Below are positions 32,172-42,364 of a stretch of DNA of 64,000 bases, piece after piece (position 1 is the first letter of the stretch; each line of letters begins with the position of its first letter). Source of the stretch: Methylibium sp. NZG (lineage in GTDB: Bacteria > Pseudomonadota > Gammaproteobacteria > Burkholderiales > Burkholderiaceae_C). The stretch is from the NCBI GenBank assembly GCA_001263235.1, contig LGRD01000038.1, forward strand, positions 53,625 through 117,624, written 5' to 3'. The notes under the pieces are model-generated. The model was not told where the DNA came from. It did not search any database and saw only the letters and a program-made list of their open reading frames with translations. Both the position numbers and the translations under genes were made by a program.

Positions 32172-33350
32172 ATGAGTGACACGATGAGAGACAGCACCTA
32201 CCTTAAATGGCCGTTCTTCGACGAGCGGCATCGTGAACTGCAGCGCCGCCTCGATGCGTGGGCCGCGGCCAACATCTCGCAAGGTCACCACGCCGATGTC
32301 GATGCCGAATGCCGCGCCCTGGTGAAGGCGCTCGGCGGCGGCGGCTGGTTGCGCCACGCCGTCGCGGGCGCTGAATTCGGTGGTGCCGACGAGGCACTCG
32401 ACACGCGCGCGCTGTGCCTGATCCGCGAGACGCTGGCGCGCCACTCGGGCCTGGCCGACTTTGCGTTCGCGATGCAGGGCTTGGGCTCGGGCGCGATCTC
32501 GATCGACGGCACGCCGCAGCAGAAGCAGCGCTACCTGCCGCGCGTGGCCAAGGGCGAAGCGATCGCAGCGTTCGCGTTGTCCGAGCCGAACGCCGGCTCG
32601 GACGTGGCGGCGATGGCGCTGGACGCCAAGGTCGACGGCGCCCACCTGGTGCTGAACGGCGAGAAGACGTGGATTTCGAACGGCGGCATCGCTGACTTTT
32701 ACGTCGTGTTCGCGCGCAGCGGCGAAGCGCCGGGTTCACGCGGCATCTCGGCCTTCATCGTCGATGCGGGCACGCCCGGCTTCGAGATCGCGGAGCGCAT
32801 CAACGTCATCGCGCCGCACCCGCTCGCGCGCCTGAAGTTCACGAACTGCCGCGTGCCGTTGAGTCAGCGCGTCGGTGAAGCCGGGCAGGGCTTCAAGGTC
32901 GCGATGCGCACGCTCGACGTGTTCCGCACCTCGGTGGCCGCCGCCGCGCTCGGCTTTGCACGTCGCGCACTCGATGAAGCGCTGCACCGCGCCACCACGC
33001 GCCGCATGTTCAACGGCGTGCTCGCCGACTTTCAGCTCACGCAGGCCAAGCTCGCACAGATGGCCACCACGATCGACAGCGCCGCGCTGCTGACCTACCG
33101 CGCCGCCTGGCAGCGCGACCAGGGCCGCAACGTGACGAAAGAAGCGGCGATGGCCAAGATGGTCGCCACCGAAGGAGCGCAGCAGGTCATCGATGCGGCA
33201 GTGCAGTTGTGGGGCGGCATGGGCGTGGTGAGCGAGCAGCCGGTCGAGCGGCTGTACCGCGAGATCCGTTCGCTGCGCATCTATGAAGGCGCGACGGAAG
33301 TGCAGCAGCTCATCATCGCGCGCGAGTTGCTGAAGGGCGGTGCTGCCTGA
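32172..33350 (+). CDS. Acyl-CoA dehydrogenase of the anthranilate pathway
   Basis: 392 aa FAD enzyme. It shows [15 protein letters not shown] and [13 protein letters not shown] (FAD/substrate contacts), and the C-terminal [18 protein letters not shown], whose Glu is the usual catalytic base of short/medium-chain enzymes. [20 protein letters not shown] is also typical. The gene belongs to the operon and would introduce a double bond into a CoA-bound alicyclic or ring-opened intermediate. Substrate is inferred from context only. Confidence 0.88.
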   Translation: MSDTMRDSTYLKWPFFDERHRELQRRLDAWAAANISQGHHADVDAECRALVKALGGGGWLRHAVAGAEFGGADEALDTRALCLIRETLARHSGLADFAFAMQGLGSGAISIDGTPQQKQRYLPRVAKGEAIAAFALSEPNAGSDVAAMALDAKVDGAHLVLNGEKTWISNGGIADFYVVFARSGEAPGSRGISAFIVDAGTPGFEIAERINVIAPHPLARLKFTNCRVPLSQRVGEAGQGFKVAMRTLDVFRTSVAAAALGFARRALDEALHRATTRRMFNGVLADFQLTQAKLAQMATTIDSAALLTYRAAWQRDQGRNVTKEAAMAKMVATEGAQQVIDAAVQLWGGMGVVSEQPVERLYREIRSLRIYEGATEVQQLIIARELLKGGAA

Positions 33351-33436
33351 AGCCGACGCCAACGCAGCATCAAGGCAGCGCCAAGTCAGCATCACCGCAA
33401 CGCCACCGCAACCTCACCGAATCTCACGGAGCACCC

Positions 33437-35071
33437 ATGGCCCCTGCGCTCGGCACGTCCGCCCACACCGACACGTTTGCTCGCGACCGGCTGCCGCCGC
33501 CGGAGATGCAGCCGGACTATTTGTTCGAGTTGCCGGCGTTGCAGTTCCCCGAGCAGTTGAACTGCGCCACCGAGCTGCTCGATGCGCACGTCGCCCAGGG
33601 CCGTGGTGATCGTGTGTGCATTCAGGCGCCCGGCGTGCGCTGGAGCTATGCCACGCTGCAAGACAAAGCCAACCGCATCGCCCATGTGTTGGTCAACCAG
33701 ATGGGCCTGGTGCCCGGCAACCGCGTGCTGCTGCGCGCGCCCAACAACCCTATGCTCGCGGCGTGCTGGTTCGGCGTCATCAAGGCCGGTGGCATTGCGG
33801 TGGGCACGATGCCGATGCTGCGCGCCAAGGAGCTGAAGCAGATCGTCCAGAAGGCCGAGGTCAGCCACGCGCTGTGCGACGCGCGCCTTGCCGCCGAGTT
33901 GAAGTTGGCTGCGCCCGAGTGCCCGAGCATCACGCAAATGCTCTGCTTCAACGACGCCGGGCCCGACGGTCTGGAAGCCGCGATGGCGGCGCAACCCGCG
34001 ACCTTCACCAACGTCGCCACCGCCGCCGACGACTGCTGCATCATCGCCTTCACCTCCGGCACCACCGGCCAGCCCAAGGGCACGATGCACTTCCACCGCG
34101 ACGTGATGGCCGCCTGCCTTTGCTGGCCGCCGCACGTGCTGCGCGCCACGCCCGACGACATCTTCATCGGCAGCCCGCCGCTCGCATTCACCTTCGGCCT
34201 GGGTGGCTTGCTGTTGTTCCCGATGAGCATCGGCGCGTCCACCGTGCTGCTCGAACGCGCGTCGCCGCCCGACTTGATTCGCGCGGTGCGCGTGTTCAGC
34301 GCCACGGTGATGTTCACCGCGCCCACCTCGTACCGCGCCATCGCGGTGGCGCACGGCGGCGGCACGCTGCGCACGAGCCTGCGCAAGTGCGTGTCGGCTG
34401 GCGAGGCGCTGCCCGCGGCCACCCGCGCGCTGTGGAAAGACGCCACCGGCATCGAGCTGATCGACGGCATCGGCGCCACCGAGATGCTGCACATCTTCAT
34501 CTCACACGACGACGGCGATGCCCGCCCCGGCGCCACCGGCAAGGCCGTGCCCGGCTACGTCGCCTGCGTGGTAGGCGACGACGGCCAGCCGCTGCCGCCG
34601 GGCCAGATCGGCAAGCTCGCGGTGAAGGGCCCGACCGGCTGCCGCTACCTGGCCGACGAGCGCCAGCGCGCGTATGTGAAGGACGGCTGGAACCTGACCG
34701 GCGACGCCTACCTGATGGACGCCGACGGCTGGTTCCACTACCAGTCGCGCACCGACGACATGATCATCTCGGCCGGCTACAACATCGCCTCGCCCGAAGT
34801 CGAAGAAGCGCTGCTGCAGCACCCGGCGGTGGCCGAGTGCGGCGTGATCGGCGTGGTCGATGCCGAGCGCGGGCAGATCGTCAAGGCGTTCGTGGTGCTG
34901 CGTGGCGGGCACGAGGCGACGGATGGCCTGGTGAAGGACTTGCAAGACTTCGTCAAGCAGGCCATCGCGCCGTACAAGTACCCGCGCGCGGTCGAGTTCG
35001 TGGCGCAGTTGCCGCGCACCGAGACGGGCAAGTTGCAGCGGTTTCGGCTGCGCAGCGATGCAACACGTTAG
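33437..35071 (+). CDS. abmG: 2-aminobenzoate-CoA ligase
   Basis: 544 aa AMP-forming acyl-CoA synthetase that activates anthranilate with ATP and CoA, the entry reaction of the pathway. ATP motif FTSGTTGQPKGTMHFHRD is near residues 203-220. The aryl-CoA ligase signatures GIGATEMLHIFIS and DMIISAGYNIASPEVEEAL are present, and the catalytic lysine is in RTETGKLQRF at the C-terminus. The set of neighbours identifies the substrate as 2-aminobenzoate rather than benzoate. GGAG lies 6 nt before the ATG. Two foreign genes follow. Confidence 0.88.
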   Translation: MAPALGTSAHTDTFARDRLPPPEMQPDYLFELPALQFPEQLNCATELLDAHVAQGRGDRVCIQAPGVRWSYATLQDKANRIAHVLVNQMGLVPGNRVLLRAPNNPMLAACWFGVIKAGGIAVGTMPMLRAKELKQIVQKAEVSHALCDARLAAELKLAAPECPSITQMLCFNDAGPDGLEAAMAAQPATFTNVATAADDCCIIAFTSGTTGQPKGTMHFHRDVMAACLCWPPHVLRATPDDIFIGSPPLAFTFGLGGLLLFPMSIGASTVLLERASPPDLIRAVRVFSATVMFTAPTSYRAIAVAHGGGTLRTSLRKCVSAGEALPAATRALWKDATGIELIDGIGATEMLHIFISHDDGDARPGATGKAVPGYVACVVGDDGQPLPPGQIGKLAVKGPTGCRYLADERQRAYVKDGWNLTGDAYLMDADGWFHYQSRTDDMIISAGYNIASPEVEEALLQHPAVAECGVIGVVDAERGQIVKAFVVLRGGHEATDGLVKDLQDFVKQAIAPYKYPRAVEFVAQLPRTETGKLQRFRLRSDATR

Positions 35072-35088
35072 AGCTCGGAGACCACGCG

Positions 35089-36090
35089 ATGGACTTCGAA
35101 CAGCTCAACGAGACCGACGTGCGCGAGGAAGTCATAGCGCCTTGGCTCAGGGCCTTGGGGTACCGATCTGCCAGTGAGCACAACATTCTTCGTGAGCAGT
35201 CGTTGCGATATCCGCGTGAGTTCCTGGGAAGGAAAAATATCAACAGGGACCCGCTCTTGCGCGGTAAGGCTGACTACATTCTTGAGGCGGGTCGGCGAGT
35301 TCGCTGGGTAGTTGAGGCGAAGGCACCCTCGTCCGAACTGAATCTCGACGAACAGGAGCAGGCATGGACGTATGCCAACCACCCGGAGGTAAGGGCTGTC
35401 TACTTCTGCCTTTGCAACGGCAGGCAACTCGATGTGTACCGGACGAACTGCGGGCCGCAAATAGGTCCAGTCATTTCCCTGACCTACGAGGAATTGGTCG
35501 ACCAAGAGGGGAGGGCGACCCTGGCATCGCTCCTATCGCCCGAGGCAGTGTTAAGGGATCACCCAATCCCTGAGGTTGACGTTGGATTTCCACTTGGACC
35601 AAACCTTCGTTCGATTGCCCGAATCTCTGGCGGCTACATCAGCTACACGAGCAGCAGTCTAGGAAACCCGGCCCTCTCCCAACTGCAGGTCGCGATCGCC
35701 GGGGGTGCTGTCGAGCGGGACGAGCACGGCCGAATGGTCGCACTCGTGCAGACGCGCGCGCCGGTTAGATCTATGCAAGGCCTGCTGGAAAGACTAGGGC
35801 TGTCTCAGTTCGAAATGGTGTGCGATGAGGCTACTCTTTCCACGTCAAGCGATGCCCCAAGCATTTTCATGTTCGCGGGACGGGCCACATTCCCTGCAGG
35901 CGAGGAGATGCTGGACGTTGCGACTTGGAAGAGCGTAGAGCTTCAGGTAGATATTGCAGTTCGAGTCAACGTCACCGCGCGAGGCGTACTGAACGGCAAC
36001 GTGTTCAAGGGCGAGATAAGAAATGAGGCTGTCTTCAACGACACGATCCCTGCATCCTTAGAGGGCGAGTTTGAGTTGCACCTTGCGTAG
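35089..36090 (+). CDS. PD-(D/E)XK nuclease-like protein similar to the HsdR N-terminal domain
   Basis: 333 aa from ATG 35089. Residues 1-150 resemble the N-terminal nuclease domain of type I restriction subunit R: TDVREEVIAPWLRALGY, then D62 in GKADYIL and E76-A-K78 in WVVEAKAPSSELN, fitting a PD-(D/E)XK centre, followed by a helix EQEQAWTYANHPEVRAVYFC. The C-terminal 170 residues look beta-rich and are not recognised. There is no helicase or methyltransferase. Codon use is clearly less GC-rich than the operon genes on both sides, so it is probably acquired. Function unknown; a stand-alone defence or repair nuclease is possible. Confidence 0.72.
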   Translation: MDFEQLNETDVREEVIAPWLRALGYRSASEHNILREQSLRYPREFLGRKNINRDPLLRGKADYILEAGRRVRWVVEAKAPSSELNLDEQEQAWTYANHPEVRAVYFCLCNGRQLDVYRTNCGPQIGPVISLTYEELVDQEGRATLASLLSPEAVLRDHPIPEVDVGFPLGPNLRSIARISGGYISYTSSSLGNPALSQLQVAIAGGAVERDEHGRMVALVQTRAPVRSMQGLLERLGLSQFEMVCDEATLSTSSDAPSIFMFAGRATFPAGEEMLDVATWKSVELQVDIAVRVNVTARGVLNGNVFKGEIRNEAVFNDTIPASLEGEFELHLA

Positions 36091-36091
36091 C

Positions 36092-36409
36092 ATGAGAGCA
36101 GTGAGCCCTACCTTTCCATCGCGGGGACGAATTCCGGCGCATGGCCTCCAAGCGCCACAAATGACGCAGGTCTTGCTTCTTGCTGCATTGACAGCCTGCG
36201 GCGGCACCGGGGCCAGTGAAGGCGCTAGCTTTGCTCTCTACCGCAATAGCGTCACAGACGAGAACATGCGAATTCATGTCGCCACGTTCGATGCCGCGGA
36301 TGGCGAGGCGTACAACCGGGGCAATTGTGAGCAAGCCCAGTCGCTCTTCCAAGGGCAGTCGGGTGTGAAGACGAAGTTCTGGTGCGAGAAGGGTCGGTTC
36401 AAGAAATGA
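36092..36409 (+). CDS. Small predicted lipoprotein, function unknown
   Basis: 105 aa from ATG 36092; an internal ATG at 36161 gives 82 aa and begins just before the hydrophobic stretch. The segment VLLLAALTAC is a lipobox-like signal end, with Arg residues upstream only if the longer start is used. The rest (ALYRNSVTDENMRIHVATFD ... FWCEKGRFKK) has two more cysteines and looks like a small conserved exported domain I cannot name. It begins 1 nt after the nuclease gene and its stop overlaps the thioesterase ATG, so it travels with the insert. Neither start has a good ribosome site. Confidence 0.55.
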   Translation: MRAVSPTFPSRGRIPAHGLQAPQMTQVLLLAALTACGGTGASEGASFALYRNSVTDENMRIHVATFDAADGEAYNRGNCEQAQSLFQGQSGVKTKFWCEKGRFKK

Positions 36410-36834
36410 GTGACCAGCCGATACACCGCTTCGAGCGCCCGCTGCGCATCCGCTTCTCACACTGCGATCCGGCCGGCATCGTGTTCTTCCCGCAGTACAT
36501 GGTGATGTTCAACGGCCTGCTCGAAGACTGGTTCACCGACGGCCTGGGCATTCCGTACGGCCCGCTGGTGCAGCAGCGCCGCGTCGGCACGCCGACGGTG
36601 AGCCTGCAATGCGACTTCACCGCCATCAGCCGCATGGGCGACGAGGTGACGATGGGGCTGACGGTGCTGCGCATCGGCGGCGCGTCGTTCAAGCTGAGCG
36701 TCGGCTGCAGGTGTGGTGATGAAGAAAGGGTGCGCATGACGCAGGTGCTGGTGATCACCGACCTCGACACGCACCGGCCGATCGCGATTCCAGACGACAT
36801 GCGCGTTGCGATGTCGAAGTTCCAGACCGAATGA
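36406..36834 (+). CDS. 4-hydroxybenzoyl-CoA-type thioesterase
   Basis: 142 aa hotdog thioesterase from ATG 36406. The family block RFSHCDPAGIVFFPQYMVMF contains the catalytic aspartate (D21). It resembles thioesterases that release aromatic acids from CoA, and may hydrolyse dead-end CoA esters of the anthranilate route to save CoA. Its start overlaps the stop of the inserted lipoprotein gene (ATGA), showing the insert is joined without a gap. RidA follows. Confidence 0.87.
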   Translation: MSDQPIHRFERPLRIRFSHCDPAGIVFFPQYMVMFNGLLEDWFTDGLGIPYGPLVQQRRVGTPTVSLQCDFTAISRMGDEVTMGLTVLRIGGASFKLSVGCRCGDEERVRMTQVLVITDLDTHRPIAIPDDMRVAMSKFQTE

Positions 36835-36863
36835 CCGTGCGAATGACCTCGGAGAAACCAACG

Positions 36864-37256
36864 ATGCAAGTCCTGCTCCCCCCCGGCTGGCCGCGCCCGC
36901 GCGGATATGCCAACGGCGTGGCCGCCACCGGCCGCATGGTGTTCGTGGCCGGCATGATCGGCTGGGACACCGAGGGCCGCTTCCCCAGCAGCACGATGGC
37001 CGGCCAGGCGCGCACCGCGCTGGAGAACGTTGTGGCGGTGCTGACCGAGGCGGGTGCGAAGCCCGAGCACATCGTGCGCATGACGTGGTACGTCACGAGC
37101 AAGCGCGAGTACCTGGACCAGGGCCGCGAGATCGGCGCGGCTTTTCGTGAGCTGATCGGCAGCTTCAATGCGGCGATGTCGGCCGTCGAGGTGTCTGCGC
37201 TGATGGAAGACCAGGCGAAGGTCGAGATCGAAGTCACCGCGGTGATCCCGGAATGA
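36864..37256 (+). CDS. RidA/YjgF-family protein lacking the catalytic arginine
   Basis: 130 aa from ATG 36864 (GGAG 9 nt upstream; in-frame ATGs at 36831 and 36843 also exist). The family core is seen in FVAGMIGWDTEG, GAKPEHIVRMTWYV and a C-terminal VEIEVTAVIPE. Canonical RidA has Arg105 in the ARSCVEV block for imine deamination; the matching block here is AMSAVEV, with Met at position 105. Deaminase activity by the known mechanism is therefore doubtful. A RidA-type 'translation inhibitor' gene is also part of the Azoarcus evansii cluster, so its presence supports the pathway call. Confidence 0.87.
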   Translation: MQVLLPPGWPRPRGYANGVAATGRMVFVAGMIGWDTEGRFPSSTMAGQARTALENVVAVLTEAGAKPEHIVRMTWYVTSKREYLDQGREIGAAFRELIGSFNAAMSAVEVSALMEDQAKVEIEVTAVIPE

Positions 37257-37337
37257 CCCATCGTGCAAGAACCGCTGGCTGATCCGCTACGCTGCGACCA
37301 GCCCCATCCCCACTGCATTCATCGACCTGGAGTTTTC

Positions 37338-38522
<1,185 letters not shown>

Positions 38523-38577
38523 CGGGCTGCGATTGGCGAGGGTTCTTTGCGCATCGGCTGACTGGCATGGCGGAGGC

Positions 38578-39420
38578 ATGAAGCTGCTGGTGCTGTCCGA
38601 CCTGCATCTCGAATTCGCCGATATGGCGGTGCCGGCGGGTGCGGACTTTGACGTGGCCGTTCTGGCCGGCGACATCGTCTGCCCCGGCTCGAACGCGCTG
38701 GCTTGGGCGCGGCGCGCATCGACATTGGAGCGCGCCAAGGCCGTGGTGCTGGTGCCCGGCAACCACGAGTACTACGACGGCGTGATGCCCGATGAGTTGG
38801 CCGCGATGCGCCGCGCAGCACGCGACGACGCTCGCCGGTCGATCAGCCCTCCAGCGCACTTGCTCGACGGCGACGTCGCAGTCATCGACGGCGTGCGCTT
38901 TCTCGGCTGCACGCTGTGGACCGACTTCGAGCTGCGCATCGACACCGCCGACGGGCCAGTCTCCGACGTGGCCCGTGGCATGGCCGCAGCGCGGCGCTCG
39001 ATGGTGGACTACCGCACGATCGACGTCGTCGATCCTGCGCCACAGGACGGCGCGCGCAGCACGCGCAAGCTCACCCCCGAAGACACGCTCGCGCTGCATC
39101 GCACGCAGCGCGCCTGGCTGCAACGCGCGTTGGCCGAGCCGTTCGACGGCCCGACGGTGGTCGTCACGCACCATGGGCCGCACCGTGGCTCGCTGGCGTC
39201 GCACTTTGCAGCCGACTGTGTGTCCACTGCCTTCATCAGCGAACTGCCGCCTTCGTTCTTCGACGTGCCCTCGCTGTGGATCCATGGGCACACGCATGCG
39301 AGCTTCGACTACCGCGTCGGCCGCTGCCGCGTGTTGTGCAACCCACGTGGCTACATCAGCGCGAAAGGATTGCCCGAGAACCCACGCTTCAACGCAGGTC
39401 TGGTGGTCCAGGTCGGCTGA
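38578..39420 (+). CDS. Calcineurin-like metallophosphoesterase
   Basis: 280 aa. All phosphoesterase motifs are visible: [34 protein letters not shown] and [12 protein letters not shown], which together bind two metal ions. The start ATG 38578 gives [13 protein letters not shown]; a GGAGG sits unusually close (1 nt), so translation may be weak. Substrate is not predictable. It lies 55 nt after gcdH and may be the last gene of that transcript. Confidence 0.88.
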   Translation: MKLLVLSDLHLEFADMAVPAGADFDVAVLAGDIVCPGSNALAWARRASTLERAKAVVLVPGNHEYYDGVMPDELAAMRRAARDDARRSISPPAHLLDGDVAVIDGVRFLGCTLWTDFELRIDTADGPVSDVARGMAAARRSMVDYRTIDVVDPAPQDGARSTRKLTPEDTLALHRTQRAWLQRALAEPFDGPTVVVTHHGPHRGSLASHFAADCVSTAFISELPPSFFDVPSLWIHGHTHASFDYRVGRCRVLCNPRGYISAKGLPENPRFNAGLVVQVG

Positions 39421-39446
39421 GCGGGCAGGGTGGGCGGGGCAAGAGC

Positions 39447-40660
39447 CTACCCCTGCATCAGCTTGGCCAGTTGCGTGCCCGAGCGCGAGTGTTCGGCCAC
39501 GACCTTCAGCAACACCACCAGCGCAGGCCCGAGGAACAGGCCCCACACCCCCCACAGCGCACCCCAGAACACCAGCCCGATGAACACCGCAGCGGCATTC
39601 ATCTTCGCGGCGCGGCCCTGCAACCACGCCGTCACGAGCGTGCCGATGAATGTGGAAGTAACGACCACGAACCCGGCCATGCCCAACGCCGCGCTGACCG
39701 AGCCATGTTCCAGAAACGTCTCGGCTGCGCCGAGCGCTGTGAGCACGGCCATGCCGAGGTACGGCACCAGGTGCAGCACCGCGGCGGTCACGCCCCAGCC
39801 TGCGGCGTCGGGCAGGTCGGCCAACCAGAACGCCACCCACACCACCAGCCCCACGAGCGTATTGGTGACCAGCAGCACGCCGGCGTAGAGGCGAGTTTGC
39901 CGCGCGCACTCGCGCATGGCCTGGTGGGCGCGGTCGTGCGGGTCGGGGTGGTAGCTCCACAGCCCCAAGACGCGCTCCGTCAACGGCTTGCCGCCGATGA
40001 GAACGAAGAACGCAATGAAGAAGATGATGCTCAGGTTGCCGACGAACCCGACCAACAGGCTGGAGCCGGTGGCGGCCGTTTCGCGCAGCGCCACGGTCGC
40101 GCCGGCGGTGATGGTCTGGCTCGGCACCACGGCCGACGCCGGGCTCGCCACCACCACCGCCGCCGCGCGCCGCGCTGGCCGCTGGGGTGGCTTGGGCGCC
40201 ACCATGCGATCGGCGGCGCGATCGAGTTCCTGCAGTGCGTCGCGCGCACGGCTCAGGACCGAGTCGGCGCTCGCGTCGCGCGCTGCCACTTGGTAGGCGG
40301 CCATGCTGATCATCTCGGGCACCCGTTCGGCCACCCGCACCAGTTGCCCGCCGAAGGCCATCGCTGCGGCGATGAGTGCGCCCATCACCAGCGTCAGCGT
40401 CAGCAGCGTGGCGAGCGCGCGGATACGCAGGGCGTGCGTCAGGAACACGGTCAACGGCATCACCAGCATCGCCAGCATGACACCCGCGGTCAGCGGAATG
40501 AGGAAGCGCTGCCCCACCACAGCGCCGCAATCACGGCAAGTGTGGCGAGCACCGTCGCCGCTGCGCTGGAGCGCGGGCGTGGCGCCAACGGTGTTCTCAA
40601 CGCATCGGCGGGCGGCTCCGGGCGTTGGACTGGGGCAGTGTCACTCTCAGGGACATCCAT
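39447..40660 (-). pseudogene. AI-2E family permease, frameshifted
   Basis: Two overlapping frames together encode about 404 aa of a multi-pass AI-2E/PerM-type membrane protein. The first frame (from ATG 40660) gives the N-terminus up to LATLAVIAALWW. The second (ORF ending 39447) continues GQRFLIPLTAGVMLAMLVMP through the usual FFIAFFVLIGGKPLTERV and a YLGMAVL region. The switch occurs at the C-run 40512-40515 (GGGG on the coding strand): one extra G would restore WWGQRFLIP. It is either a real inactivating deletion or a homopolymer sequencing error. Function of intact members is export or diffusion of small molecules; substrates are mostly unknown. Confidence 0.8.
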
Positions 40661-40807
40661 GGGACGGGTGTTGGGCAAACATGGAATGCAAACATGGAAC
40701 AGCGCCCCGTCGTTCGCTGGCGAACCCGGGGCGCTGTCAGGGCCGCGCCTGCATCGGGCGCCGCGCTCTGCCGATTCCGCACCTGCGTCAGGCGCGGTGG
40801 GCGCGGT

Positions 40808-41029
40808 TTACTTGCGCGTGAACCAAGAGTCGTTGGCCTTGCGCTCCCATTCGGTCACCTGCTTCTCGGCGTCGTCCTTGGCCACGCCGTAGCGCTCCTG
40901 GATCTTGCCGGCGAGCTGTTCGCGGCGGCCGTCGATGACGTCGAAGTCGTCGTCAGTCAGCTTGCCCCATTGCTCCTTGGCCTTGCCGGTGACTTGTTTC
41001 CAGTTGCCTTGAATGCGGTCCCAGTTCAT
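40808..41029 (-). CDS. CsbD family stress protein
   Basis: 73 aa, MNWDRIQGNWKQVTGKAKEQ with WGKLTDDDFDVIDG: the full CsbD-like signature. These small, highly charged hydrophilic proteins are induced by general stress in many bacteria; their molecular role is not established. It is the first of several stress genes on this strand (BON lipoprotein and ferritin-like protein upstream). Confidence 0.93.
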   Translation of the reverse strand: MNWDRIQGNWKQVTGKAKEQWGKLTDDDFDVIDGRREQLAGKIQERYGVAKDDAEKQVTEWERKANDSWFTRK

Positions 41030-41114
41030 GTCAATCTCCTTGCAGTGATGCTGAAAAGTGGGCAGGCGTGTGGCGCGCCGGTGTGGCCCGCCACGCGCTG
41101 CTGCGTTCGCAGGA

Positions 41115-41429
41115 TCAGGAACGAACGGCGAGTTCGTTCTTGACCATCTTCACGCCCTTGACCTTGGACGCGATGGCCTCGGCCGTGCTCCTCTCGGTTG
41201 CGTTCTTCGCAAAGCCAGACAGCATGACGGTGCCGTTGAGCGTCTCGACCTTGATGCTGGTCGCGTCAACGTCCTTGTTCTCGACGAAGCGGGCTTTGAT
41301 CGACGTGGTGATGGCAGCATCGTCGACGTACGCGCCGACGGTCTCCTGCCCGCGGGTGACTGCGCAGCCTGCAGCAGTCAGCATCACGACAGCGGCGGCG
41401 GCAGCGACGAGGGGGGTGCGAAAGTTCAT
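41115..41429 (-). CDS. BON-domain lipoprotein
   Basis: 104 aa with a lipoprotein signal (MNFRTPLVAAAAAVVMLTAAGC) followed by one BON domain: DDAAITTSIKARFVENKDVD, VETLNGTVMLSGFAKN and VKGVKMVKNELAV. BON domains bind phospholipids; OsmY-type members are periplasmic osmotic-stress proteins. Ribosome site CAGGAG upstream. It lies 85 nt upstream of csbD-like gene on the same strand. Confidence 0.92.
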   Translation of the reverse strand: MNFRTPLVAAAAAVVMLTAAGCAVTRGQETVGAYVDDAAITTSIKARFVENKDVDATSIKVETLNGTVMLSGFAKNATERSTAEAIASKVKGVKMVKNELAVRS

Positions 41430-41550
41430 GGTGAATCTCCTGTTGAAGTGAAAGTGCTTGCTTGGACGGGCGGTGACGAGAGCCCCACCACCCCTGGGCT
41501 GTCTTGGGTTCGAACGACGCCGCGAAGCGCGCGGCCCTGGCCGGGGGCCA

Positions 41551-42120
41551 TTAAGTGGCGAGCCAGTCCTTCAGCTCGTCCGCGTGTTCCTGCTCGTCGG
41601 CGAGGATGTCTTCGAGCAGGCGGCGCGTCGTCGAGTCCTTGTCGCCGATCATCTCGATGAGCTGGCTGTAGCTCTCGATCGCAACGCGCTCGGCCACCAG
41701 GTTCGACTTGATCATTGCCTTCAGGTCGGCCGAGTCGTCGTAGGCCGCGTGGCTGCGCTTCGTGAGAGAGTCGGGCGAGAAATCAGGCTCGCCGCCAAGC
41801 TGCACGATGCGCTGGGCAATCCGGTCGGCATGCGCAGCTTCCTCGGTCGCATGCACCAGAAACTCTTCTGCAATCTTGGGCGAGGCCAGCCCCTGCGCAG
41901 TGAAGTGATGTCGCTTGTAGCGCAACACGCACACCAGCTCAGTGGCCAGCGAGTCGTTCAGCAGCTTGATCACGTCCTCGCGCCACGGCCCGTAGTGCGG
42001 CGTCACTGCGCCTTGGTCCAGGCTGTGCCGGGCGGCCTCGATCGCGGCCTCGTCGAGCACCATCCGTTCAGTGGCGACGGGCAGCTTCTTCACGTTGTTC
42101 GAATCGTTCTTGGCAGCCAT
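41551..42120 (-). CDS. Ferritin-like (bacterioferritin-type) protein
   Basis: 189 aa from ATG 42120 (CAGGAG upstream). A four-helix ferritin-like domain with di-iron ligands: SLATELVCVLRYKRHHF, HATEEAAHADRIAQRI (ExxH), NLVAERVAIESYSQLI and ILADEQEHADELKDWL (second ExxH). Likely stores or oxidises iron under stress. The gene is preceded at 42257-42265 by the CGTCCTACA motif shared with other stress genes of this region. Confidence 0.88.
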   Translation of the reverse strand: MAAKNDSNNVKKLPVATERMVLDEAAIEAARHSLDQGAVTPHYGPWREDVIKLLNDSLATELVCVLRYKRHHFTAQGLASPKIAEEFLVHATEEAAHADRIAQRIVQLGGEPDFSPDSLTKRSHAAYDDSADLKAMIKSNLVAERVAIESYSQLIEMIGDKDSTTRRLLEDILADEQEHADELKDWLAT

Positions 42121-42256
42121 CGGGCGCTCCTGGTGTTGTTGGCGGTGTTTGAGTCGGCGGTTCTGTGCAACGCGCTGTGCTGCGCGCCGCATCAGCCGAT
42201 ACGCAAATCGTAGAAATCGCCTCGGCCGCTGCCCATCGGCGTCGTGCCCCTGCGCC

Positions 42257-42265
42257 TGTAGGACG
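42257..42265 (-). promoter_or_regulatory. CGTCCTACA motif upstream of the ferritin-like gene
   Basis: Coding-strand CGTCCTACA, 136 nt upstream of the ferritin-like ATG. Identical 9-mers precede three other stress or envelope transcription units (51505, 53387, 63443). Confidence 0.55.
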
Positions 42266-42364
42266 ACGCCGCGCTTCGGTGTGGGATGCTGTGGACAGGT
42301 CGCCCGCGCCGGTTGAGGAACAAGGCGCAGGGCGCAGGGCGCAAGGCGCTGCAGGCCCAAGCGC

